In this document: positions 1-12,640 of the stretch, in pieces
Numbering within the stretch: the first letter of the stretch is position 1
How the letters are laid out: every line of letters begins with the position of its first letter
Assembly: GCA_014898415.1 (NCBI GenBank)
Contig: RCTD01000006.1
Span: 868,001 to 932,000 of the forward strand
Direction: 5' to 3'
Origin: Stromatinia cepivora
Taxonomy: Eukaryota; Ascomycota; Leotiomycetes; Helotiales; Sclerotiniaceae
DNA length: 64,000 bases
Program-made: the position numbers and the translations under genes
The notes under the pieces: model-generated
The model's database searches: none
What the model saw: the letters and a program-made list of their open reading frames with translations, nothing else
What the model was told of the DNA's origin: nothing

Positions 1-235
1 CAAAGAACTTTTGCTCTATGAACGCTTCCAGTACAACTATTTCACGATTCATTGTGCTATAAGTAAACCGTACAGCGTTTTAAGGGACTTATGTTTCATG
101 AACGCTTCCAGTACAACTGTTTCATGATTCGTCATGATACAAGTAAACCGTACAGCGTTTTAAGGGACTTATGTTTTATGGACGCTTCCAGTACAACTGT
201 TTCACGACTCGTCGTGATACAAGTAAACCGTACAG
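1..235. repeat. 80-bp direct tandem repeat, about 2.9 copies
   Basis: The motif ATGAACGCTTCCAGTACAACT-like begins at 18, 98 and 178 (the third copy has ATGGACGC), giving an exact 80-bp period. Each unit also carries AAGTAAACCGTACAGC. Copies differ by scattered substitutions, mostly transitions. The array runs off the left edge, so its full size is unknown. Small open frames through it merely reflect the repeat and are not supported as genes. Confidence 0.9.
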
Positions 236-1100
236 CCACAGACTTCGAATCTCATCATTACAGAAAGCTGTGTCTCACCGCACAAGTTTTACCTGTAGTG
301 AGAAATGCAAGAAAATATGTGTCGAAAGGGACTTTGTTCTGGAAAGCCATATCGGTATTCATTTCACCAAATTATGTAGGTTTATGTTGACGCTCGATGG
401 TGATGGCTAGGCTAGGTGTATAAGGTTTCTGATTCTTTTTGTGCTTTTGTTGTTCCTTGATCGTAAGTTTGTGAAGAGTTGAAGATCTGTTGTGGTTGTT
501 GGCTTTATGAACCGATGGTTCAGATCTGCTCGCAACGCAAGCACTTTATTTCCCTGGATTAGAGATCATTGTGGGGTTTTGGCTTGTGGGCGTTGGCTAT
601 GATCTTTTGTTCTTCGGAACTTAATTTCTTGATCTCTAGTCCTATTGAAACACTGTGTGTTGTGGGCTTGATCTTGCGGGGTTTTGGGGGCTTACCGTAC
701 CTTGGTTGATTACTTGTGACCCATTGATATTGGAAAGCGTGGTACCATTCGTGGCGCCCCTCCTAATATCACAGGCGCAAGAATAACAGATCTTCAACTC
801 AACTCTCACACTCTAACTTTCGATGGGCTTCAATAATCATTCAGTCTCATATTCCAATTTGCAAAGCTCCATTCGATTGCGATAGCGCGATCCACGTTCA
901 TCTCATTTGATCCTAGAACTACTGGCATTGGCTTGCTGAGTGTGCGATAAATCCCGTTTTATCGTATGCAAAGATGCTCGGCAATCCCTTATAGAACTTT
1001 GATCATTTGTACGGGCTGATAATGGTAGTGATATAACGTGTGGAGAAAGGAATGGTCGCAGATTGCGCGACATTGTCGCCAGCCAAGCAGACCCTAGCCT
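236..1100. other. Gene-free stretch
   Basis: No open frame with protein-like composition, no recognisable RNA gene and no clear element is seen here. Base composition is mixed, not the strongly AT-rich pattern of heavily mutated fungal repeats. Confidence 0.5.
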
Positions 1101-1326
1101 GACTCATGATTGCGGATGCTACGCAGACGCCTTCGTGGGGAGCTTGCATCGTCTCTGGCGATGCGGCTTGTGGGGTTACTAGTGAAATTCCAGATGACAG
1201 AAGGTTCTAGCTGGACTCATGACCCGAAAGGCTCATGGGGCGCCCTCACATCGTTGGGGATCATATCCCTGGCGGTGCGGCTTGCCGGGTACTAGGTCAG
1301 ACCTGATACCATCTGAATTTCTTCCG
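1101..1326. repeat. Diverged 113-bp tandem duplication
   Basis: GACTCATGA recurs at 1101 and 1214. Further along each unit the blocks GCCTTCG / GCCCTCAC, then CTCTGGCGATGCGGCTTG / CCCTGGCGGTGCGGCTTG and GTTACTAG / GGTACTAG line up in the same order. Two copies are visible, strongly diverged. No coding function is supported. Confidence 0.65.
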
Positions 1327-2817
1327 GACTGAGAAGCACGTTATTGATCTCCATTAATATTCAGTTAGCACAGACAGGAGTCTGGCAATGCGTCGAGTCA
1401 CCGGGACAACGCGCAACGCGAGACTCATTCAAACTGTCTGTAAGAGTTGTTGATGACCTGTTGAGCGATATGGAAAGCCACCCAGAACAAAGTGTGGTAA
1501 GGTGAATAGTGAGGTGTTGCCCAATGAGAATGATATTGCTTTATCCAACACTTTCCTGGACTGGTCACTGCCTGAGTGTGGAGACACCTCATGGGGTTAG
1601 ATTAAGTTCCTGATAGCTGTCGCATGTCTTTTGAGGGCGCTTATTATTTAGTAAGATACTGCATACCTGGATACTGGGTGCAGATATCTCAACCTACTTT
1701 GTTCTCGGAGTAACGGAGTGCCGTGGGTATAGTGTATTGTCTGTATGAGGAGAATTCCGAAGGCACACTCTCAGGTTTACCTACTCCGTTGCGCTGCGTA
1801 AGTCTTTCCTAGTGAGGATACACGTCAGGAGTCCAAAGCGCGGATTCAATAGCTCTTCCCGGTATTTGGGAAAAAAATCATCTTTCAAGTTCAGTCACCT
1901 CCACCTGGCATGTCCAGTGAAGGTAGAAGGCATGGCGTGTGTGAAAGTCTTGTTTCATTGTTCTGCGTGGGGGCTTTGAGAGGCTAATTGGTAGTTACCT
2001 TTCTATCCACCATTTCCAGTTTTACCTTAGCGGGTTTACTGTGGGTTGTAGCTGCGGAGAAGCTGTTCGGCGTCTACCTGCCCCTGAGGGTTGATAAATG
2101 GACGTGCTGAGACTTCTCTTCTCAGTCCACTCAGGGATTTCGTTGTTCAACCACCGGGCACTGAGACGAAATTAGGGCAGCAGACTAGTCTGTTCTTGTT
2201 GGTCGGCCAAACGATGTGCGGAGTCGTGTCGGCGCTGAGGCAATGTCCGTCCTGTTAAAATACAACGAACCTTGACGACGTGGTTCTTATGGCATTTTTC
2301 GTGTCCAGATTCTTAAACTGTGCTACTGCCTTAGTGTGGAAACACCTTTGGGGTTAAGTTTCAGTTCATAAGTTTGGAAGACGCGGGATTTGTTACTGCG
2401 TTGATGGTGAACGGCCTGTGCCGTACCGGAGTAGCCGTTTCTTTGTCTTCTTTCGTTTCCGACTCGCCTTTCGGGCTGAACTGCCGCAGCGATGCCCCAT
2501 GGAGGGTACTGCTTGTAGGGACGTTTCGTTTGGTGGAAGATTCTTGCGGGTAACTTCCATGGTTGAAGACTGGCCATTGAATTTCAAAGGTCATCGATCT
2601 CGTTTGAGGGACCTTGTTGAGGCTCCTCCGGGAGACTCTGATAGGTTCTTCTTGAGGTTGACGGCCGGCGAGAGGAGATGCTGGTCCTATGCCCGGGAGA
2701 GATCCAATGATCCGTTGTTCGGTCACCTCGGTGATGCTGAGGCGGGGATGGTGAACTTGCGTTTGACCTGTTGTTCGGTCTTCTGTTTGGACAAAGGTTC
2801 AGATGAGGTTTCCTGTG
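1327..2817. other. Gene-free stretch with a dispersed diverged direct repeat
   Basis: About 50 bp near 1565 to 1615 (CACTGCCTGAGTGTGG followed by GACACCTCATGGGGTTAG) is repeated in diverged form near 2323 to 2372 (CTACTGCCTTAGTGTGG followed by AACACCTTTGGGGTTAAG). A longer open frame from 2418 to 2984 on the + strand has no recognisable domain and overlaps the hairpin repeat region, so I do not call it a gene. Confidence 0.5.
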
Positions 2818-3215
2818 AGCTCAACGAGTCGTTCACCGAGTCACCTCTGGTGGCTCACCGAACTTCTCAACGAGCTCTAATGGTTCCTCTTACCAATCCG
2901 AATGAGTTTCTCAATGAGTTATCCAACGAGTTACCTTCGGGTAACTCACCGGATTTCTCGGCGAGATCTCGAATGGAGCGGTAGAAATTTTCTGACGGGT
3001 TTCCTTTGGGATCCTTGATGATATTTCTCTGTTCTGGGACTGAGGTTTCTCAGGTGAAGTTCATGTTGATTTCCAGAGTCGTCCACAGAGTCGCCCTTGG
3101 GTGGCTCACCGGACTTCACTGCGATTTCTGATTGTTCTTCTTGCTGCACCGACTGAGAATCCAACGAGTCGTTCAACGAGTTACCTTAGGGTAGCTCACC
3201 GAACTTCTCCGCGGT
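2818..3215. repeat. Four diverged units containing a conserved hairpin
   Basis: Units share CAACGAGTCGTTC-like lead-ins, an inverted repeat, and ACCGGACTTC-like tails. The inverted repeats are at 2838-2856, 2928-2947, 3088-3107 and 3178-3197. The copy at 2928 is a perfect 8-bp stem GAGTTACC / GGTAACTC around TTCG. The others keep pairing through one T-A to C-G swap and G-T wobbles as read on the + strand. Read on the - strand the units can also encode peptides like KSGELPEGNSLDNS, so a decayed repeat-containing protein gene is the alternative origin. Confidence 0.7.
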
Positions 3216-6200
3216 TTTCTCGACAGGCGTAGTGTGAGATGTTCCGATTGGACCCTTCGGGGTTCCTTGAAGACACCTCTAGAGACTCTTCAACAGCTAT
3301 TTCAGTTGATGCTGAGGCAGTAGTGAGATATCCAGTGACGAGGTAATAAGGGGATTTGGGATGACTTCGGTCGGAATCAGGTTCCTGATTGGTTTATCTG
3401 ACTGTCCAGTGATACCTTGGGTCCGGGTGGCTTTCTCTACGGAGTTTGCTGCGCCGCGCCGGGGTCGTGGGCGGGAGGTGTGGCCTTTCATTTTACTAAG
3501 TCAGCGGTGACTGGGCTTCTGGTAGGACAATGCCTTCGGGGTCTTCGGACCTTGTCGGTGCTGCACCGCCTGTTTGTCCTGATCCGTTAGAGAGGGCTTG
3601 CATGATTGTTTTGGGTACTCCCACTGATGATTTAGTATTTCTCCGCTGGTTCAGGATGATTGGTGAAACGCACTCATGCTACGCTGGTTCTAGTAGTTCA
3701 GCATCCTGATTGGGTTTGCTACGAAGATGGTGGCGTTTCTTACTTGGGCGGGTTCGCTGCTTGCTGGGACGGATTTGCTGTGGATGGATCGTCTTGATAT
3801 GTGGACTTGGTAGATGGTTTTGATGGGAGAATTGGGATTTTCTTGGAGGACCTCCTGCTTAGCATGTCGGTACACTCATTCGGAAATTGAAGAGCTCGAA
3901 CTACGACTCTCAACGAATGCCTGATTTGATGGAACACCTCAATCAAAACTTCAATTAAAACGTCAATTCAAACACCAAGCAAAACATCAACCAACTCAGC
4001 CGTCGCACAAAAAGCACCGCACAACTAGAACTGTACTAGAAATCATTAATTGTTCCATCGGCATGCTATCCTCAAATATCACTTTCAATTCCTCGACATG
4101 GGCTTTGTATGGATGGAAATGGAGTTGGTTATCACCAAGGAGCTTTGGCATGGCAATTATTTTGTATTCGTACTTTTTGTATTAGTGGAGTTTGGCAGCA
4201 GCAGCAAGACCCGGGCACTTTAGATAGAGAGATGGTGACAACAACCTTGTCGTTTTCCAGTAGACTTCATCCTCTTGGCATAAATCGCCTTATCTACTTA
4301 ATGGAATACCTTCTCTAAACTTAACTCTTCTATAATCTGTGAAATAAGAATTTGACATGGTGAAAATACGAGCGTTGAAAAACGACCCATTCGACACTTC
4401 TCTCTACTTTTACAACGTGGGTTACACCTGTCGAAAAATTCTCGAGGTGGGTTTAGGATTGATACTTGCGTCATGCATGCAATTGCCCTGACGTTTTCGT
4501 ATCATCTGCATCTTTCCGCGTTCGTGACAACGCACAGATTTATCGAAGCTATTCGATGGCTGTAGAATTCATTGGAGGTATCTGAATCGCGAACGGGTCC
4601 TTGCATATTCGTCTTGAGATCGATGGCCTTTCTTGCTAATTTTCTCCTGGTGGGCTCTTTTACGGATATTGAGAGAGTTTTTTTGGAGGGGGTGGAAGGC
4701 GGGGAGCAGCAGCGAGTTTTTCTGAGCTTAACTCAAGTTTAATTTTACACGTCTTTTCCCTCTTGTTCTTTTCATGGAGTGGTTTTAGATTGGTGAAATG
4801 GTGATATTACGTTCTTGGGGGTTCGTAGGTAACAGAAAACAGAATATCATGGAGTTATTCAGGCATCGCAACGATTATATGACTAGAAGTTTCCACATCA
4901 CATGATGTCAGGAATTCGAAGTGGTCACACTGTGCATCATTGTACTTGGAATTCTCGCAAATCTTTTGGAGGCAGCTGAATGAAATCTCGATTTGATAAT
5001 ATGATACTTGGGACATCAGGTGCCGCAAAATACGAAATGATTAGTTAGGGAATTACGTCTAACCATCTACGCATCTCCAAAATTGCAATACACTCCAATT
5101 TTGCTTCGGACCGGGCTATATATCTCTGTCTGGCCATTTTTATATGATATTCCGGATTAGCTAGGTCTTTCGATGCTTTATACAGTATTTGAACGGTGGT
5201 GCTTGAGGAGGTTCAATAGTGGAGCAGGATCTGATGTGAGCGCCGCCGATTTATAATTGAGAAGAATTACAGGTAAACGCTACTGGTCGGTTCGCTTTTG
5301 AGTGCAAAGCTTTGGCTTCAGGTGATTTCTGTTTGGTATTCACAAAAGAAAGTGCCAGTACACATATTTAAGACAAGCGTTGGAATGGGTGCATTGAAGT
5401 AGGAGAATTTGTACTGGATGTATTCTGATCAGATAGGAGCATAGACCGGGATAAACCTATACTTGTTCCTCTCGTCGAATTTATATTGGGAGCGCAATAA
5501 TTCCGCGGTTTCCTTCGTCAGAGAAGGAAGTAACGACGAAGTATCCTCTAAAATAATACAAGCAATGGACTCGGTTTTCCTGGTATGGAGCACCTTCTTT
5601 TTGGTATGGCTAGAATTTGATAGTACTTCTACTCGGTGGTGAGCGAGGGGCAACGGGATATCATGCTGTGGTCTCTGTTTAATTTGTTATGTATAGGTGC
5701 ACAGCATCCCAAGCTAGCTCAGCATTCCAAGTCACGACTTCGAAATATTCTATAAACTTACTAGCACATGGAATTAATAACATAAACCGGGGTTCCTCGG
5801 TCGGGTAGATACAAGCAGATTTAGTGCTGGTGTTTGAAATCAACCGTCTAAATTTAGATACTTGATTTCGATATATAATGATGATTTAAGGCCTGTCGTC
5901 GGTTCTGATGCTTCCAAGACTTTCATTGTGACTATTAGGGTAGAAGATTGGTTAGAGCCGCTGCGGTGAATAGAGTTGTGGCAATTATCATGCAGGTAGA
6001 ACATTCCAAAACTTCATTGCGGGGTAAAGGGCCTTGGCAGAGCTGGTCCAACTCGGGGAAGTATTACTGGGAAGATCTCGAGCGGGCAATAAATCTTGGT
6101 ATGGTCGATGATGTTCGTAATGAACAAGGAAGCTAATAGCTGGTTTGAGAAATCGATGATGTGTATCCTCTTCTGCCGTGTTACTGGTGCGAAGTGATTG

Positions 6201-9200
6201 TTCTAATTGGGGACCGGAGTACTTTAACAGAAAGAATCTTGAAAAATCTGCCAATGTTGACCGAGATAATGGTTTACGGGTGACATAGAAGTGTATCCTC
6301 GTAACGGAGAAACTCTGATGGAGTTTCCTAAGAAACTGGCTAGAAGGTGGTGTTCTTACAGGAGGCCATTTACTTCAACTTATCGCCTTCTAGAATTCGC
6401 TCTGATTCCTAGAGTTGTGGGTACTACATATTCGGGTAAAGTGGAAAAGCATGTAAATGGATCTATTTCGAGAAATAGTGTGTAGATTATCTTTGGTGCT
6501 AAAGCTCTCAATACATCTTTTCATTTTCAGAGCTCTCATGATAGATATTGGTCTACTAAGAAAGTCAAAAGAGCCATCCATAAAAGCCTTTTTGAACATC
6601 TACTTTTTAGACCCCAACCTTATCTGATGGTAAGATTACCAAAACAGGGTGGCGTCCTACAGTTCCACAGATGAAGTCTGGCTGAGGAGATATGGTTTCC
6701 AATGTTCACTCATGTGCCGGAGTATCAAATCATGTTTTTGTCTTGTTTGCATGTCTTTGTGAACTTTGTATGAAAATCTTACCTGGGATTACTTGTTTCC
6801 TGGACCTGAGACCTTTCATGATTTGCATCTTCCTTTCATCCGTGATCTAACTCTTCCTCAAAAACTCTTTTTCGATAATACACCTCAGAGTACCCCAACC
6901 TGACATTTGTTGTGAAATATTGTCCCAAGACTGAAAGAGACAGTATCAACTTCTCATCAAATGAGTATACCAAAGATGGATATTCAATCACCCATAACTC
7001 TCACAAAACCTAACTTTTCAGCCTCAAAATAACTTCTCCATTATCCCCAATTTTACCTCTTCCTACCACCCAAAAATCATCTCCAGTCATCAACTTTTCA
7101 TTTTTGTCGTATTTCAGTTTCAGTCCACCAAAGGCTTCTGGGGGTAAGACTCAAATACAATTCTCACAGATATGCAACAAAAAATTGTAAACCCGAAGTA
7201 GGCCCGAAGTCACGAGCCTCAATGTTGGTTGGTTGAACAGGTGAAGTTGTTCGTTGTAGTGAGTCCCGAGCATCAGGCAAGGTATATGGAACAAGAACTT
7301 TTGTAAATGTGATAAAAACAACCTCTGTTGGGCTATGAGAATGAATAAAAGGTTCCAAGGTTGAACCAAACTTTTGAGTGGAAGAATGGAAGTTGACAAG
7401 TGCGATGAAGTGTGTGAAAGTTCCTCTTATGGGAAATATTTTGGTAGCAGGTCAACCTGGAACCTGGAAACAGTGAAAGGAGGTTGAAATGAAAAATACG
7501 GGCAGTTGTTCACTTTCATCGGGTTAACAATGGAGAAGAAAGACTTACTTAGTGTACTTACGTACAAGTCAGGTCACAAAAGCCAACTCCATCTGCTACC
7601 ATCCATCATGCCATGTTTCACCTCATTCCCTTATCTGCTGTATCTAGCTCAACTTTTGGTGAACCCTAGTAATGACAGGTCGTTATTTTGGCTTCTATGT
7701 TTCTTTGAAGATTGATCTGAAGTTTTAGGGAAATGATGACCAAGCCACTTAAAGTTTTAGCATGTGACTGTCCCGTGACCTATCATATGGTTGGGCAGAA
7801 ACTTCTATCTTCAGAAAGCAGAATCATTTTGTGAACTTCGTATCCCCAAATCTCTGCTTATGGTGTGTGTTTCTTGGTATTTGATACAGGTTTTGTTGGT
7901 ATGTAACAATGTGATGGTGGTGTGAACCTTAAGACAGGGGCTCGGCTAATACTCTAGCTTCGAGCAGACAAGATAGTGTGCATGTTTTGATTTTTACTTT
8001 TGTGGATAGGAAGAGCTTGGGGCCCTGGATAGAGTTTCTTTTGTCAGTAAATGATACTTTGCCACCAATTTCAGGGAAACTGATACTTCTCTGGTTCAGT
8101 CTGACTAAATGTTGTATATTGTGTGTGAAGTAGGAATCTAGACTTTGATACAAGACCAGCCATATGGAAATTTTCAGGAGAGATGCCTGGATACTTATAT
8201 TTTAATAAATATGGATTCGATCTTGACTATCTAGGGTGTAGCAGCATGAAATTTTGAAATAAAAGCTGGAATCCAGAATGTTTCTCATTGAAAAAAGAGT
8301 GTAAAATGCATTAAACATCGAGGGCTCAAAAATTATATCGCAGGTTACTTTGCCAAGGTATTAAAATTGACGTCGTCACGTAGGGACGCGATAATATCCG
8401 TGTGCTTCGATTCATGCCCATCCCAAAGAGCCAAGTGTTTTCCCAACTTCAATCTTCCAATCCTTTGTATTATATGTGATGTCTTCCACTAGTCGTGGAT
8501 ATGTATGCTCGATTCCCGTCGCATCAGTATTCCCAGTCCAACCACTTCGTGCTGTAAGCGTGTCTTGCCAGACCCCGTGTTCACCAATATATTGTAATAG
8601 TTTATCATATCGAAGTTCGAAGAAGAGGATGAGGCTTTTCTTGATCGATGCAAGAATATCGAAGTGAACTGAGGAGAGGTTTGAATTAGCTACAGTTCCA
8701 AGAATGGAAAGGATGGACGGTGGGAGAGTTCTTGAAGTTATAGAAAAATAATCCATCTCAGCTGTGAAAAGACTTGCAGTCCCGCCATAAGCTAGTCAGT
8801 CTATGGTTGTAGATCATCTCTTATGGTTGTGATAATTGAAGTCAGTAGGATAGGATGTTACCAAAAGAAAGAGACAAGCTAGATCCGCTTCCGGGAATAA
8901 ACGGTCCAGCCTAGAGACTTTGAGAAGCATGCCACTAATTAGCGCTGCAGTTTTGGCGATGAAAGTTCAAAAGTTGCAAGTTGGCTGCTAGACAGAAAAC
9001 TTTAATTTAAGACATGCAACGGAGCGACAGTATCCTTCTTCTCTGACTGGCTAGCTCCAGACACTAAAACTCAGATGTGCAACATTGTCGAGGAAAGTCT
9101 ATAACGGCCAATAAGAGAACCGGGGCAGCATGTATCGCGTGATGCAGTGAGAAGCAGGGGGCGGGTTTGGCCATGACCCGACCGTGAAGATTACATTAGG

Positions 9201-9722
9201 CTAGCGCAATCTTGAAAGTGCATATATTGGCTCAAATGACAGCCTAGCTGAAGGCCGATTATCAAGTTCCAGGAGACCATGTATTCCCATAACAAGTTAC
9301 TGGTACCCGCCTAGAACATAGCTTTGTTTCTCAAACGAAGTGCGAGTTATAGTATTTTGTGATAAATTCAATACCTTTGCCGCCTAAAGCATCGATTGTA
9401 ATATGCAGCCTTCCACTACTGTAAGAATTCTAGAGCACCGTGGCGATAAGTTTTGAGAAACGAAAAGTAAATGGCAGATGCCTCCAGAAGTCTTTTAGGG
9501 CCCCCTTGACGTAGAGAATTAACTGTTACTTGATTACTGAGTAATTTTAGAAGGAGAAGGCCTGTTGACCCTCCAGAGTGAGATCGACGTGATCTTCATT
9601 CAGCACCTCCTCAGGTGTTTTAGGCATTTTTAAGGTATATTATATACCACTACGTGCTCTATCACTTATAGTTTCATTTTCTGCCACCTAAGGAGTAAGC
9701 CCTTTGCGGCCGCACCGCCTGC
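3216..9722. other. Long stretch without a supportable gene
   Basis: Only short open frames occur. The most protein-like ones are on the - strand at 5429-5653 and 8412-8756. No domain is recognisable in any of them, and I could not join them into a spliced gene. A CCCTTCGGGG hairpin-like block sits at 3251-3264, related in style to the hairpin repeats just upstream. Nothing resembling a transposase or reverse transcriptase was seen. Confidence 0.45.
8412..8756 (-). CDS. Doubtful small hypothetical protein or gene relic
   Basis: An ATG-started frame of 114 codons with reasonably balanced composition (N-terminal hydrophobic/serine part, then a Trp-, Asp- and Thr-containing C-terminal half ending in LGSLGWA). 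I do not recognise a family. There is no supporting neighbour, no signal peptide, and it lies in an otherwise gene-free 13-kb region. It may be a chance frame or the remaining exon of a dead gene. Listed only because it is the best-looking frame in this stretch. Confidence 0.2.
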   Translation of the reverse strand: MDYFSITSRTLPPSILSILGTVANSNLSSVHFDILASIKKSLILFFELRYDKLLQYIGEHGVWQDTLTARSGWTGNTDATGIEHTYPRLVEDITYNTKDWKIEVGKTLGSLGWA

Positions 9723-10020
9723 GATATGCAACATGAGCAAGCAGAAGGCAGAGGAGTGCCCTCATTGGCTTTTCGGTGTTTCTGCCAGCTGTCAGCTACA
9801 AGGCTACCTACTACTCATTCAGCCTACCGCTTTCTGACGTGCAACAAAAAGTTTCAAAAGCAGGATCTCCCCCTCCTATTGGGGGCTCCTCTTTCTGCCA
9901 GATCTATTAACCCAATGAGTATTCATACCACTTTATGATGTGCAACAAGAATCCGAGATAGCAGATGCTTTGCTATTCATTGGATGGACTCTTTCTGCCC
10001 GATTTCTGAGCGTAATAGAT
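9723..10020. repeat. Diverged tandem repeat of about 101 to 113 bp, 3 copies
   Basis: GATATGCAAC (9723), GACGTGCAAC (9836) and GATGTGCAAC (9937) each begin a unit. The units then share an AGCAGAT-like block, an ATTGG block and a TTTCTGCC block. They are strongly diverged. A short palindrome GGTATA-TTA-TATACC lies about 90 bp upstream. No gene is supported. Confidence 0.6.
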
Positions 10021-11360
10021 GCCCAGATAGTTCGCACATCAAAAGTGATGTTAATTTCATGAAGGATGAGCCGCATTCTCCATATAGAAGGACATGATTT
10101 AGACAGTGACTGGAAATAGTTTTAATTTGACTTGAACAGCTCGCGCAACAGCTAGGAATTGACTAAATGACTTGTAGTACCCATTTGAGTTGAGGCTGCT
10201 ACATGGTAACCTATCTAATTGCTAAAGTTGCCCGAATCCTGAAGGCCTCCAAAGCACCCAGCCATACATTCTGTTCCTTTTGAAGTTGGCACCAGCCCTT
10301 GACCGGAAGAAGTACATCACCTTCCGCCACTATTTTTTCTAGGGTTCGCACATCTGGTCGGTGTTCAGGGAGAGAGTTAGAGAGTCCACGGAGAAAATAA
10401 GAAGGATTGCCTTCCAATGTGATAAAGGTGGAGCTTTATCGAGTCCGAAGAATAGCATCATAATGGAATGCTCTGCCATGTTGATTTCAACTTCTCGTGC
10501 CTCACTTCAAAGCATTGCTTGCATCTGATAGCCCTCGGTATGACGGAGCTGTGGTATCGACAAAGCAGAAGTCCTTTATCTGCGGGGAATTGAAGAGATT
10601 CTAGGCCATCTAGGTTGATTTTTCTGAGATATGCGGACAAGAGTACGATTAAAACCTGCAACTAGTTGGTGTGAATTTCGTTTAGACGCACAGAGGAATG
10701 GTTTTACATAATGATTAAAAGATTTTATTATGTTGGCGGTGTTCCCGGCTATGGTTCTGGACTTTCTTGGAGTCTCCAGCATGAAAGAGCCACAAGAGTG
10801 TGAAGTATGTCTCGGGAGAGGGTTGCGCATGGAAGTCTGCGGTCTAGATCTGCGGTCTGCAGAACGTTCAGAATGTGTAATAAAGAATGCATGATCCTAA
10901 ACAATAGATCTCCTTCTCCAGTGTCTAACATATCATCCTTTTGTAATTCGGGAGGGGCGCGTTTTCTTCATGAGCTAGAAGTTCTAGGGGTGGCGAATGG
11001 TTCAAATGGGAAGGAATCGTTCGCTGGTTCGCAGTAGGTTCGGGCTTAGTTTTAGATTGTAGCTGAGGGACTATAGCAATACGTGCACCTATTTTCTGTA
11101 TTATTTCTTGTACTCTGTTAGTGAAAGCTCTGGGAAGTGCTCGGTGATCTTTGTGCCCGTAATCTTCAATGTTTTGCAGGAGGGTCATGCAAAAGCGTAG
11201 CCAGCAACTTACAGAGTATTCCAGCAGAAAGACATGCTGAGTTATTGTTACAAATAACTGTAGAACTGAAGTGCGCTGCTAGAGCGTTGGATAGCCTGCG
11301 GAATAGAGGAGCAATCTGCAGGCGCCCGGAGGTTTCGATTCATGTTCGCATAGTATCTTA
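10021..11360. other. Stretch without a supportable gene
   Basis: Several overlapping short frames on both strands are present, none with a recognisable domain. A - strand frame at 10925-11188 starts with LLQNIEDYG, vaguely like the GDYE peptides encoded by the repeats at 11.6 to 12.3 kb. It may be part of the same decayed locus. Confidence 0.4.
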
Positions 11361-11849
11361 TCAGTCTAACGGTATTTGACTGTCTTCACATTCAGCTGCA
11401 GCACTTCCGGGGTAGATGAAAGAATGACGAGTAAACTTGCATACTAAACAACAAGCCTTCGGGGTAATCTGAAAACTGTCGGCTGGTATCTGAGTATCAG
11501 TTGAGGGGCTAGGGTAGCACAGAACCGCATTTAAGGATCTTTCCAGCACTGGGCAAGGTCTGTGGATAATTTTAAAGGTAAAATGGCGCTCGCAGAGAGA
11601 AATTGGTTCTTCATAGTCTCCAAAGAAGGGGAAGATTCCATGGAGCAGCTTAAATTGACATGAGCAGAATGGAAAGGCTTCATATAACCGTTTTATAATT
11701 GATGGTATGTCTTGCATAGCTTTGATGTTAAATTCACAGTCACAACGGGAAGATAGTCGTTGATAGCTGGCAGAGAGGGCAGGTGAAACTTCGGTTTCTT
11801 CGTAGGGCTTGCAACAGGATAAAATAGCTTCGCAATGCTGTCGCAGCAC
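11361..11849 (-). pseudogene. Relic of an unrecognised Cys-containing repeat protein
   Basis: An open frame of about 162 codons without an ATG at its 5' end (the frame opens at a GTG; the first ATG is around codon 45). It shows a weak internal period of 24 to 26 residues: CDCEF at about 36, CSCQF at about 62, CERHF at about 86, then another Cys near 111. The upstream - strand sequence continues with similar peptides (SGDYED, ITPKGC matching ITPKAC here) but is interrupted by stops. I infer a decayed repeat-containing gene running from about 12.7 kb down to 11 kb. I do not recognise the family and a chance frame cannot be excluded. Confidence 0.25.
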
Positions 11850-12640
11850 TTGTTCAAGTGTCTGCTAGGCGCGCATGGTTGTGAGTAGGGTTAAAACGAC
11901 CTAATAGTGCGCAATAGTCTCCAGAGAGCGGTGGTTAGATTGAGATCGTCGTCTAGGGGGGTCGCGGCAGTGTAGAAGTTGTTTAAGCTATTGTGTGTTG
12001 ATATTCCAACAACTCCACGTAGGTTCAGGTATGGAGAGTATGCTCTAAATAAGAAGGCAGTTTCTGTTATGGTCAAACATGACCAAGTAGGGTACAAAAC
12101 ATGCAAAAAGAGGACAGCAGACGTATCTAATTGTCTTAAATCACTAGTGCAGCATTGTGTAATGGTCTTGCGCAGCCCTTCGGAGTGATTAGTGAGATTT
12201 CAACGAGATTTTTGTCCTCATAGTCTCCAGAGTTGAGCAAATAGCTTAAGGATAGTGTATTAAAAGGTCGCGTGGTGCTAAGAATTCCAAGCAAGTGTTG
12301 TAGCATATCTGACAAGTCTCGCGCAGTATTCTAGTATGTTTCGTCGATCTTTCGCGGCTTCGCAGATGTGACGTATGGGCCTGAACGACGTGATAGGTCT
12401 TATGTTCACACAAGAAAGTCGGGAAAGACGCTCAAAGTAGGTAGGATGGGGTCATAGTATTGTAGAATGGTCTAGAATTCGTATTGCAACACTACCCGGA
12501 GAGCTCGCGCACAGTCTCATGAGCATTAAGTGATCTTTGAATTAGGGAATAGTCTTGGAGAGGCTAGAGGAAGTTATGGAATGCAGTCAATTAGTCGCTG
12601 CCACGGGATATCTTACGTTCAAATAGTCTCGAAGTAAAAT
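11600..12640. repeat. Diverged tandem repeats with a period of about 300 bp
   Basis: A block of the type ATAGTCTCCAGAG recurs near 11617, 11910, 12218, 12545 and 12617. Spacings of the first four are about 293, 308 and 327 bp. CTCGCGCAG-like blocks recur between them (near 12170, 12325, 12499). On the - strand the first three main copies read (F/S)GDY. Divergence is high, so unit edges are uncertain. Confidence 0.5.

Noticed and set aside
2418..2984. 188-codon open frame on the + strand
   Set aside because: It overlaps the hairpin repeats, has no recognisable domain and has equally long frames on the opposite strand. Repeat structure explains it better than a gene.
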